DNA from: Paramacrobiotus metropolitanus
Taxonomy: Eukaryota; Tardigrada; Eutardigrada; Parachela; Macrobiotidae
Length of the DNA: 64,000 bases
Direction: 5' to 3'
Assembly: GCF_019649055.1 (NCBI RefSeq)
Contig: NW_026570250.1
Coordinates: 310,001-374,000 of the forward strand
The notes under the pieces are model-generated. The model saw only the letters and a program-made list of their open reading frames with translations, searched no databases and was not told where the DNA came from. Shown in pieces: positions 37,301 to 49,500 of this stretch; positions within the stretch are counted from its first letter, which is position 1, and each line of letters starts with the position of its first letter. The position numbers were made by a program, and so were the translations under genes.

Positions 37301-40300
37301 GTTAATGCCGAAAGTACACCGTTTGCACGGCCGAATTTTCGAGAACCCAGTCAATTTGTCAATATGGAGAATAATCCGAACATTCCGTTTATCAGGCCAC
37401 ATCTCACCGAACCCGGTCAACTGGTTAACTCGGGACCGAACGCCTTTATGAGAAATCCCGATCCCCGGCTGATCAGCCCTCAGAATTTTTTCGAAAATCA
37501 AAACTTCGATTCCAACCTCAGAACCCCGCTGAACGGCTTACCACGACCTCCGGTTACGGATAATTCATTTCCCTTCAATCCTCCAGCTCAGATACCGTTC
37601 CCGCCGGCAAATCCGATTTCTTCCGGAATGAATGGTCCCTTAGTACAATTAACACCTCCCACACCGTTCCCACCGTTCAACCGTCAGACGGAACCCGAAT
37701 CGATATTCAGTCAAATTCAGGATACGGCCAACCCACCCACATTGCCACAGCAGTTTACGACAGGACCTTTCCCCGGACAATTTGAGCATTTTAACCCGAA
37801 TGCCAACTTCATTGCCCACACCGAGTTTATGAAACAGCAGCCCATGACCACATTCCCCACACCACCACCCATTAATCCATCTTTCAGTTTTGAAGACCCC
37901 GCCTCACGATTGGAACCGCAGTTCGTGCAGACGCCCATCATTACCACTGTAGCGCCGCTGCAAGTGGAAGTCTTGACTCCCCCTCCGACTACGACCACCA
38001 CGACATTTCGTCCACTGACCAGGCCGATTGAATGCCCACTGGGCAGGATGGGCTACTTTGCCGATCCATTGGTCGAATGTCGGCGGTATATTTTCTGCGA
38101 TGGGAAAGGCGGCCGCGCGGAATACACATGCCCGCCGGGAATGGCCTTCAACACCAGCTTGGTGGCGTGCGATCTGGAGATTTTCGTGCACTGCGAAAAA
38201 CCTTCGGAGCTAATGCCATTTAGTCTCACGCCCACCGCCACGCCCTCCATTCCTACGGCGCGGAACGCTTGTTTTGGACGCACAACGGGATATTATGCTG
38301 ATTTCACGTCGGGATGTCGAGAATATTTTTACTGTGCTCCTGCTGGTGTTAGTGGGTTTTCGGAAAAGATGGATTTCCACTGTCCGGCGGATTTCTTATT
38401 TGATGAATATAGAGGTGTTTGTGTGGAGAATGGTCAGTGCATGGTTGTCGAGAAGCTGGCACAAGATCAACTGGACGCTGCGGCTTCGACCAATCAGGGA
38501 GTTTCTCGGCTGCAGGTACAGCATATATACACCTGATCGTAACATTGAACTAAACGTCATTTGCAATTTTTTTACATTTACAGGAGCGGTTTCCTCGACA
38601 GTTCGATATTTCATGGAGTCATCCCAACGATGCCAATTCTCAATTTACGCTTCCTGCGCTGCCAGAGAGACAAAAGGACGAAGCTGTAATTCCGTGCCGA
38701 GAAAACGGCAAATTTGCCGATTTCGATTCAGGCTGCATTGGCTTTTGGAACTGTGAATCACCTTTCCTTTTTGCCAAATTCGTCCGCTGTCCGCCTGGAA
38801 ATTTGTTCGATCCCATTTCCAAGCACTGCATCGCTTCGTATTTGGTACAGTGTCTTCCAGCCCCCGACCAACCTGATAAAAAGGGGAAGACCGCTAAATT
38901 TAGCTGTTTTGGCCGAAATGCTGGTTTTTATGCAGACATCTCTGATGGTTGCCGTAAATTCCACCATTGCACAGTAGACGGCGACATATTCAGCTACACG
39001 TGCCCTTTCGATTGGATTTTTAACGAAGTATGCTCTCTCACAGTATTGCATTAACAGAAAATAAGCGTAACCCATATAATAGTATGCGTACTATCTTTCA
39101 TAAATTAAAGTTGTCGTACAATTTTAGAAAGTTGGCGAATGTGTCCAACCAGACAACCATACCTGCCCGGTGTTCGCGATATCGAAGTATAATGATTTTG
39201 ACTGGTAAGGAGATTAAAATGTAAAGCCATCCAGTTTTGTTTTTTGAGTTTGTGTTCATTGACGCATATTTACATGCGAATTTCTTCCAGTTTTGGTAAA
39301 AGCGGCTATTATGCTGATTTCGGACAACACTGTCAAGTCTTCCATTTGTGTCGACTGAATGGTTCCCGCACAACAATGTCCTGTCCACCGGCAATGGTTT
39401 TCGACGAAAACGAAGCAAAATGTGTATATGGCAATATGTGCGTCCCACCCTTACCGCCGGCTGAACTGGTGGGTATTTCCAAAATATAAGAACAGTGTTA
39501 CAGTAAAATTATTATATGATTATCTTAAGAATATACTTATTCAGTTAACTATGTCTGTAAGTTCCATTACCGAAGAAATCGAATGTGCCATTGCAAACTC
39601 TTCGCTTTTACTGTTTGCCCATTGTATTTATTTTATAGTTTGAGCAGTCACTTGGTGGGTCTCCGGCTCTTCCCAGGATTTTTGAATGCCCACTGGGTTC
39701 GACCGGGTATTTTGGAGACCCTTTGTACGGCTGCCGGGTGTACTGGCAGTGCGTAGATGGTCTAAAACTGCAGAACAGAACTTGCCCAGGTACACATGCC
39801 GTTCGCCATTAAAGCATGGTAACTGATAGTTTACGCAGTAATTGACATAAACAACTCTTTCAGGTTACCTTCGTTTCAACGCATCAACGGAAATTTGCGA
39901 GCGCCCAAATCATGTTATTTGCTTGGACCCTCTCATGCTGGAGCTGATATTCCCTGTAAGTGACCTTTTGTAGTTTTATTACACACACCTGTGTAGACTA
40001 ACGTTTTGCCATTCAGGCTACATTATGAGTATGAATTAAACAAGTTTATGCATTCAGGGTCTCATTCGGGGGCCTTTTACGCCCGATCTAATTCCAAGTG
40101 CTCCCACGCAGCAATTAGTTAGCGACGGGTTCAGCGGGTTTCCTACAGCAGCATTTTCCCCTAAATCGGAAGTCATTAATGGAATGAAACAATTTTGTGA
40201 ACCTGGCTTCTACGGTTATTATGCCGAAGTTCGCAGTAACTGCCACAGTAAGCCACTTATTTTGTGCCTTGTGATTAAGGGAACGGATATTTATGAGCAG

Positions 40301-43242
40301 ACATTTAACACAAACTAATAATATTTTTATTTGCAGCATTCTTCCACTGTGAACGAGATCTAACGAAAAAAAATTACGTGTGTCCGGGTACGTACTTATG
40401 AAACCTACTTACGAACTCATGCCTAATACGCAGCTTATAAATTTTTTTCTGCACGATAATAAAGATGCTATGGAAGTTATTCATGGTCATCTGTGTAGGG
40501 CACATGATGTTCAATGAAACTCTTGTACGATGTCAAGAGCCGGGGCTTTCTGGATGTATGTCGACCAGACCACGTTCATTATTTCCTCAAAATACTGTAA
40601 GCTGCTAATGAATTTTGACAGCATTCTATGTCTACAAATTAAGCTGTAATAATGCAAGTCTAGGACACTTACAGGATGTTCAGCTGGACATAGGTCACGC
40701 AATCTCTGGAAATATGTTGTGTCGAAATCGTGTGGGACTAGTCGCTGATGTGGCAACAGGGTGTCGACACTTCCTAATGTGCCATCTCAATGGAACTTTT
40801 TTCAATCAAAGTTGCCCTGGAGGCTTATTATTTAACGAAAAATCTTCTTTCTGCGAGTGGCCATTCCATGTACGCTGCGGGGATTCGATAACTTCGCAAT
40901 CCGGTTTCGGGTCCAATTTCGCGATGCCAAATGGCCTTACACGGGAAACGGTGCGAAGCATATTTACGAGTGCAGTATGCTGTGCATTTAGTGCTCATAA
41001 CCTTTGTTCTGCCATTTAGATGCCGGCAGATCTCAGCTTGCGATTTGGTTCAAATCTTTTTACGGCATCCGCCGCTTCTCCATCGGCTCGCAGTATTGCC
41101 GACACGCACGGCACTGTATCGGATGGCTTTATGTCTAATAAAGCTGATCCTACAGTGCAATTCCCAGCTACTCGCACATCGTCTCTCCACAACGTCCTCG
41201 AGCAAGTGCCCACCGATCCCTTTTCCATGGCTAATGTAAAAGTCGGTTCTGCCTTCTTCCACCCCGGAGACATGGCCCCGGAAACAGCGCGCTCGCATCC
41301 TGGCGTCTTTGTCCCGCAGTTTCGCCGGCATTTCCCCGAAAGCATGATCAGTTCCGGTAGCCACAGCCTGGACACCTTTCCCATGAAGCCAAAGAATCCT
41401 GGTAGCCAGCCGTTTGGCCCAGCGCGGCCTATTATTTTTGAGAATACCGGTCTGTATGGACCCGGTCGGCCGAAATGGTTTCCTCACTTTACGACGGCCG
41501 GAACGACGACAGTGGCCACTACGACGGCAGCACCGACAACCACCGCTGCTGCTGCTGTAGAGGAGCTGGAGTATGAACCGGAAGAGGGTCTGATGCCGGG
41601 TGCGACAACGGCGGCGCCGGCAGCAGTAGTAACCACCGCCGCGGCGGCACCGGCGAGGGCAATGCCGTTGATCATGGATGGGCTCGCAACAGCACCCCCG
41701 GTACTGAACGACGCGCTTACGGCTAATACCAAGCCTACGGAGCCGCACAAAACGTACGGTGTGGATTGTTATGGGAAGAGAGGATATTTTCTCAGTCCAG
41801 GAACGGGATGTAAATCGTACGTGTTCTGCAAACCGAGTGGTGCACTGTACGGATTTACATGTCCCGGAGAATACTTGTATAATGCTGACAAAGGTTAGTG
41901 ATAACCATCATGCAACCATTACAGGAAGTTTAGAACTATTTACAATCAGTCGTTGTGTGTTAAAATAGAAATCTGTGATTGGCCGGAGAACGTGCTCTGC
42001 TTGGCTGCAAGCTCGCATTCCGTTCCTCAGCCTCCAAATCAACACTGGCAAAGGTCTGCAGTGGACATCGCACCCCGGCTGCGTCGTTCTTTACCCTTTA
42101 CTTGCCCCTACGGAAACGCATACTTCGCCGATGTTGCCAGCAACTGCTTGAGGTATAAAAAATTTAATAGGCGTAGTTGCATGGGAGTGGCAGTAAACAG
42201 GTGGCACAAAGGTTGACTGGTTTACGAGTCAAATTGCCTGATGTTCCGATTTAAAACGGCTTTGACGAGATACTAACATAATGAACCCGAGCAATATTTA
42301 TGAACCCGAGCAAGTAACATTTGAACTGCGAAAAGTTAAATTACCTTCACATTGTAAGTTGGACTAATATTTTGTAATTATTCTTGACAGTTTTTTCTAC
42401 TGCTCTAATAACGGAACCGTGAGCATGTATGACTGTCCTGATCGGCAACTGAAATTCGATGAATCCCGGGGAGTTTGTGACTGGGGCAAAAGAGTTAAAT
42501 GCGCAAACGAAACGGAATATACCGAAGCCACGCAGTCGCCTGTAGCCCTTGAAATTTACCAGGTTAATAAACTAAAATAGCCATAAATAACCATAATAGT
42601 TTAACAATAAAATTCATAGAATTTAGTTAGCATTTTAAGAACTTAACTTGCAGTTGATCAGCCAAATTAAATTGATAACCCTCTTGACAACAGCAGGATG
42701 GTAGAAAAATTTTATTTCTTTACAGTAAAAGGCTACTTACTCATCATATTCCATGTTTTAAAATTTGAATATTTCTGCAGGAAATAGTTGCAAATCCTAC
42801 TACTGCGTCTAGCAATACTGGTTGCCCATCTACCGGGTTTTATGCCGACTATTCTACCGATTGTCACGGTTTTTATTTTTGTGGTCCGGAAGGTAACCGC
42901 CTGAACTACTCATGTCCCGATGGATTAGTTTATGACGAAATCCAGGAAAAGTGCACAAATTCCACTATCGTATGCAAAGAGCACAAATTGTGGAAAAGTT
43001 ATGGGAAGCGCGTTCGTCTTGTGACCCGAACTCGACTAATCTCAGCGAACGGAGAATCCTCGTTAGATTGCCGGAACCGGCGCGGATTATATGCCGATCC
43101 GCGCAGTCGTTGCTTCAATTTCTTTTATTGTTCACCGCAAGGCCTCAAGTTTGAGTACTCCTGTCCAGAAAATATGGCTTTCAATAATGCGCTGAATGTG
43201 TGCGATGAACCGTCGAATTCCAGTTGCTCCGTATTGCCATGA
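30844..43242 (+). CDS. CBM14 gene D: giant secreted protein with 18 chitin-binding type-2 domains (21 exons)
   Basis: Exons: 30844-30868, 30955-31043, 31795-32031, 32831-34199, 34554-35461, 35797-36027, 36095-36513, 36622-38515, 38584-39027, 39128-39204, 39291-39468, 39639-39789, 39864-39955, 40058-40247, 40337-40387, 40499-40596, 40675-40974, 41020-41893, 41969-42152, 42391-42562, 42781-43242. All junctions are in phase; total 8,445 bases, 2,814 residues. The signal peptide (MEAIFCVGSVFTFVLILWMEFCSA) spans exons 1-2. All 18 CBM14 domains keep six cysteines. Three long disordered linkers interrupt them: Gln/Gly/Ser-rich (exons 4-5), Pro/Phe/Asn-rich with three copies of PFxRPxxxEPxQxVN (exon 8, about 37258-37425) and Thr/Ala-rich, mucin-like (exon 18). 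Such a protein could bridge many chitin fibrils in cuticle, pharynx lining or gut matrix. It is the last gene of the cluster. Confidence 0.88.
34325..34350. repeat. (AT)n microsatellite in an intron of gene D
   Basis: About 13 uninterrupted AT units in the intron between exons 4 and 5. Confidence 0.9.
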
Positions 43243-46200
43243 TCACGATGTGCAGTACTGTTGTTTAATGTGTAAAAGAGACATATTATGATTTTGTAAA
43301 GATAACTCTGTTTATTTATGTTTGTAGCTTGTGCTGTAATTTATAAAAGCTGCAGGAATGATGTTTGTTAAATGAATGTTTAAAGATTAATATGCATTTG
43401 AAGTCCAGATTATGTCGGCCGGTGACACGAAAGGTGGACAGCGGTTGCTTATGCAGTAAGAATTATGGAAATTGTCGTTCTTATGGTTTTCTTGGAAGAG
43501 CGTCGCAATAACAGAAACTTCCTCGCTTCGTATCTGTACCGGAGAAATCAGCACGGTGGTGCATCTCTCCCTTTTTCAAATCACAAAACCGTAAATAATG
43601 TTCAGTTTCATTTAATCTGCTTGTAGCCTGCATTAAAAATATGGAACTGGCACTCCATTTTTGCTAATATTAATATTTTTATCCGCGTTAAGCGTAAACC
43701 CAATCACAAAGCATTATCAGGTTATGAATTTGTGCTAGCAATTTGGACCAAAATTCTCAATCCCGAAGGTATTGGTAGTTTCGCATTTTCTTCTAGCCAG
43801 TATAACCGGCAGGGCAACCCACTGTTTGGGCGTTGATACTGTCGGACAGTGTCCACTGGGTGCACACTCTTGTGCCTCACAAGGATTTTATCGAAGCCTT
43901 TTCACCGGCGGTAAATGGAGTGCTGGTCTGCCAATCCCGGTGGAGTGATGTAAACAGGCCATCATCGATATCGTCCAAAAGGTCATCATCACCTAACATA
44001 CATCATGCGGGCCGTTAAGCCAATTTTGAGCACCCGATGCATCATTGCATCAACAAGCGTATTAAGAATTACCCCCATCGAAGCTTTAATGCACAAAGAA
44101 AAGATTTTTCGTGCTATCAGATACATAATAATTCTCAAGAATGTTAAATTACTTGCAATTTATTAAAGCATGGGCAAAAGGAACGGCAAATACGTCTTTC
44201 ATATTTATTGCACTAACCGGTAAGCCGAACCATGAACAGACCGCATATTTATTGTTCACTGCCGAATCTCGGCTCAAGAAATAAAAAAAGACATATAATT
44301 AGGTGCGCGTATAAAAAAGGACGAATTTGTAGCGCATGAATGATGATTATACGACGTTTAGCGCTACAGTGTCCACCGACATTTGTGCTCCACAATTTAT
44401 GTTGTGGTTGTCTCAGGCTGACACACCCAGGAAAAGCACAACATAAATTGTGAGCAGCATTTGTTCCGTATTCTAAGCGAGACAGCTGACCTTAGAACGT
44501 TTTCCTAACGAAAAGGATTGTGTAGTTACAGTTATTATACTAAATTTGTACACACATCCAGTTCAAAGAACTGCATAGCGCTACCTCTACCTGTTAACAT
44601 ACATACCTGCATCCGTGTCGTCGAAAGGATAGGTTTGCACTTTTGCTATAAAAGCAACAATGAGGCATGCCGTCACAATCCACGTCGGCTCCATAAGTTC
44701 CAGAACTGACGGTATCGGGCACAAATAGTTATTTGTTTGTGCTACTACTCGTATAATTTTTATCCTTTGGCTTACAAATGAGAACTCACAATGGGGATGC
44801 TAAACTTGAAAACGTATTTCGACCATCGGCAGCGCAAACCATTGTGCGTATGTGCGATACAGAATACTTATATACAGCCCTAGATACAGTATGTAGTCCT
44901 CTTTTCTACGTTGAAAATGCTAAACTGCTTGCTTGCTTGTTAAATGTGCTGACCCCGGCCTTGAAAAGGAACAACTTAACGGAAAACAGTTTGAAAAACA
45001 GTATCACTCCATTTTGCCACGATCAGCGAATAATTTGAATTTACAGTGCGAAACTTTACTGAATAGACTAATTTGCATGTCGCTGGTCTTTGCGTTGTCT
45101 TTGCGTGCTGCGCTTCGCTAGCTACACTGCGACTTGCAAGTGACGAACTTTCTGCTCGCTCGAAGTTAGAATAGCATCACATTAAAAATTATTGAGACTT
45201 CGGGCTTTTTGCTTTCTAGCGTTGTACACGGTAGTCGGTACTAGTGACTTACTTACCTTAATTATTGTAAAAGCTTCCGGTGCGATCACTGTTATTATTC
45301 ATCCCGTAGCCTGTGGGCACACTTTCCATAAACTTACATTGTCAGTACCACGATTAGAATAGGTTACTTGTAGATTGGCACTGAAATACCGTACCTTCGT
45401 GCTTACGTCAGCACAATACACCCGTCATGTCATTCATTGTCAGGCCGGACCAAGCGTGTTAATTAAGAAAAGAAAACCTTTTAATTTCCTCATTTTTTCC
45501 ACCTTTTTTTCACGAAAAATACAAAGCTAAAGTGACGCCTTATGACGGCCAATAAATTGTTCATTCGATAAATCAGAAGCGTGCGAAATTTGGGATGTCT
45601 TGTACCAGTACAAAACAATTGTACCGGGCGCGGCTACTGTATTAACGTAAGTAATTTTACAAACTACTTATTTTTAGTAAACATGCTAACCCAATTGCAA
45701 AGTATGCATCGCTATTCTGCCGATTCATACAAAAAATAATAACTGCTGTCGTGTGGTTTCTGGATCATAATTTGCATGACATGTTTTAATAACGGTAAAC
45801 ATTTCCCATTCCAACCTGGTTAACACATGACGATGTTTACGATCATGAGCAAAACATTTTATATATAAATATGTAGATATTATCGTACTCGTATACTATT
45901 TACGATTTAGAGAATACAAAGATGCATTATAATGCATTTTTACGAAACAGTTGTACAAGTGATGCAATTCACAATAGTCTGTCAAAGAGGGCAAGCCTAT
46001 TATTAACCTATGGCGTAGCTCTTCCGTACGTTAATAAAGATCACGTATCCAATAGTGATCCATTGATATCCCGAACGACGGATCCGTAAACATTCGGGAT
46101 GAAAAGCTATAGCCAGCCCGCCGGCAGAAAGAATAGTGTAACTGCTGACACTTCGGCCTACTTGTTCCTATTGAATTTGTACGGATATGGTTGTGTATAA

Positions 46201-46537
46201 GCAACACTTTGAATTGTTTATAAGAATTGTGGTCACAGCGCTGCTAAATACATACGTTTGTTTTAAAAGCCGTCTTGCACTATGTTCCAGAGGATTGTAT
46301 GTCTGCTAATTGACGTTTGTGCATAAGTTAAATTACAGACCTCTGTTTTCCACAATACGCCTGCCGTTATCAAAACCATCTCGTTTCACGGTATCTTTAT
46401 TACCGGCCTGCTACAGGTCCTCAAGTATAATTGTGTTACCTTAGAAGAAACACTCCACTGCGTGTGTGTGCCAGCGCGTTATTTTGATATTTATTTCTTT
46501 TGCAAGGAAAGTATTGCCAAAGACCGGTAAAGGTAAA
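43243..46537. other. Intergenic, 3.3 kb, between gene D and guanylate cyclase
   Basis: No coding exon is supported. It holds the 3' flank of gene D, a hairpin at 44391-44452 and the unseen promoter and 5' UTR of the guanylate cyclase gene. Confidence 0.5.
44391..44452. repeat. 16-bp perfect inverted repeat (hairpin)
   Basis: CACAATTTATGTTGTG at 44391-44406 is the exact reverse complement of CACAACATAAATTGTG at 44437-44452, with a 30-base loop. It could be the relic of a foldback element. Function is unknown. Confidence 0.85.
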
Positions 46538-49500
46538 ATGGTGAGTGTACTGATTTACGTACAATAAAAACTGATAATACTTTGTATTCATTAATATGTC
46601 ATAGAATCTTGACTGGCTTAGTGTTTATAATTACTGGTTTCTTACAAAAAGTAAGGAAACGTTTGATGTGATTGTAATGCCTGCGTTTTACTACTCTACC
46701 TCGCAATTGTGATCTGCTTGTAACAATACAAGCAACACCAATATTTACGATTCCCAGTTGCATACTCCGCGACGCTGGGCAGTTGTAAATACGAGTATAA
46801 TGCAGGATGGCGCATTGTTCTGAGTGGTTCTGGAATTTTTATTTCCGATTTTTAATCAGCAACGCAAATTTACCAAATTCTTGCAATCTAATAACTTAAT
46901 GAAACTGCGTAAAGTTTCTGTACTTGACTTTTGCAAGGCTTTCTAGCAATACCCATTTTTAGGTTTAGATAACCAAATTGTCGGTAAACAAGTGTCACAA
47001 TTTCACTCGTTTTCTACAGTATGGATTTGTAAATCGGGCCATCGAGCTACTTGTTACCCGAAAATTTGGAGAAGATGCCTGGATAAAAATTAAGTAAGAC
47101 CAACTACTTTTGATTTCTTTTTATTCATGATCGTTGCAGTGAACTTTGATAACTCATATTGTACTTATAATTAAATACTTACAGATTTAACTGTGAAAGC
47201 TTTTAAGAAGAGATATCGTACTTCCTACAACATAAACGTGTCTTTTGAGCTTAATAAGCTTCTGAGCTTGGTCATCAGTATACCTGTGCACTACCCTCCA
47301 GGCTACAGCTGATTCTTTTCCCGACTATAAAGCTGGAACGTCAAGTGTCAAGTACTGTCTGAGTTCTTTGAGATTATTGACCTTTCATAAACAACATAAG
47401 CAAGGATTATTGATTAGAGGGCACCTATTATAGATTTTATATAAAAGGCGTAAACATTGAAAGTGATGGGAACTGCCATAAATTACGGAACAGTTTAAGA
47501 TGCCAAAATTGATTACAAACAGAAAGGAGCACGAAAATGTTACCTACTCTAGTTTTCCGCAAATAAGTGACAATAGCTACACTCCCAGCTAACGGCAAAA
47601 ATTATTCTAAGTGAAATAACTAAAAGCAAAGTAATTTATAAAATTAGCCCAGATAATGGAAAGACTTTAGTGTTTTAGATTTACAAAATAAGTTTGACTA
47701 AAAATCTTAAAATTTTTAAAACAAAGACGCTGGTTTGAATATATTCTTATGTCAGAAATTTTGAGAAATACCTGCATTCTCCCAACAAAGTGTCAAATCA
47801 TCTGCAGGAAAGATTACCATCAAATAACTACAGTAAACGCGTCAACTTTAATGCAAAACCTGGCTGCAGAGAAAGCTGTTGTACTCGTAGCTGATGTTTG
47901 CTTATCGGCATCGATTTTTCTGAACTTTTAATTACAGTATTTGTTTACAGGCAGGTGGCTGGAGTTCCGGTGGGGAATCAGTACGGAATATTTCAGAGAT
48001 ATGAAGATGCGGAGTCGTACGACTTAGTGGCGGCCGCGGCACAGGTTTTAGGTTAGTAGAAGTAGAAGTTACGTCTTCGCGCGGGATGTATTTATTGGTT
48101 TGTTAGCTGCTTGTATGACAATAACATTAGCGCCAGTAAACATGTACTGGCACCATTACAGTATACTATATGTGCAGCAATAACTGTACATGTGTATTAT
48201 CTTTGTATGGCGATTAATATATATAGTAAATGATTTAGGTGTTCCAGCAGAAGCGGTCTTGGAATTATTTGGGGAATTTTTCTTCGACTTTTGTGTAGAA
48301 TTTGGATATGACAGAATTCTGCGCGCTCTCGGAGCCACGCCCATGGAGTTTGTGGAATGTCTGGACGCTCTTCACGACCACCTGGCGCATTCGTACCAAG
48401 GTATGAGTGCGCCGACCTTTCGCTGCACCCGAGAAGATGACTCGAACCTTTCGTCTTTTCATCTGCACTACCATTCTCATCGTGCCGGTTTATCACCCAT
48501 AGTTGTCGGACTGGTGCGACGCGCGATCAAGGAAATCTTTGACATCGATGTGCAGTTGCAGGTTACCGAAGAAGGACCCAAAGAGCCCGGAGAGGTCAAA
48601 TTTCTAGTCACTGCAGAGAAAAATTCTCTAGAAAATAGCAGAAGAACTCTGGGATCGTCGAATAGTCTGAAAAGTGTAGGACAACACAAAGCAGAACCGT
48701 TTATTAGCGGCGCCACCTTTGGGGAGATGTTCCCGTTTCATATGATGTTCGATCGCAGAATGGAAGTTATTCAAGCCGGTAGGACCGTGACAAGGATCGC
48801 ATTTCACTCCCAATCCGTCAGTTTATCTGATACTTTCGAATGTCTGCGACCAAAAGTACAACTAACATTTGCTAATATTCTGGCACACATCAACACCGTC
48901 TTCGTACTCATTGCAAAGTTTCCTCCGGAAGCCAAGAGACCACTTAGACTAAAAGGCCAAATGATCTTCCAGTGGCAAACGGATACCATAGTATTTATTG
49001 GTTCGCCGTCGGCAGTTGATCTGGAAGATTTACACCAGCAAGGCGTCTGTCTGGCCGATCTATCGTTACACGATGCTTCCCGGGATCGTATTATCCTCTC
49101 CGAAGACTATAATGCACAGTATATCTTATCACAAAGCCTGGAACTGATGACTAATGATCTAAGAGCAAAATATCTAGAAGTCGATGCTGAAAAAGAAAAA
49201 ACCGAAAGGTACATATAATTACAATTAAGAGCCGCATGAAAAACGATCATTGGGGTTTTCGAGCGATTCTCCTCAAATACTAATGCCGAATTACTCAAAA
49301 GTAACCAAGTTAGGTCTGGGGCGCTCGAGTTGAATTTTATGGCATGCATGTTAAACAAAATAAACTGACTATAATAAAGAAACCATAATTTACAATTATA
49401 CGAGTATCATGCAGACACTGAGTGAGAGTACTGTACAGTCTATATAGTTATATGAATACTCATTATCTGTGCCAGGACTTCGGCCCCTGTCCTTCGAGGC

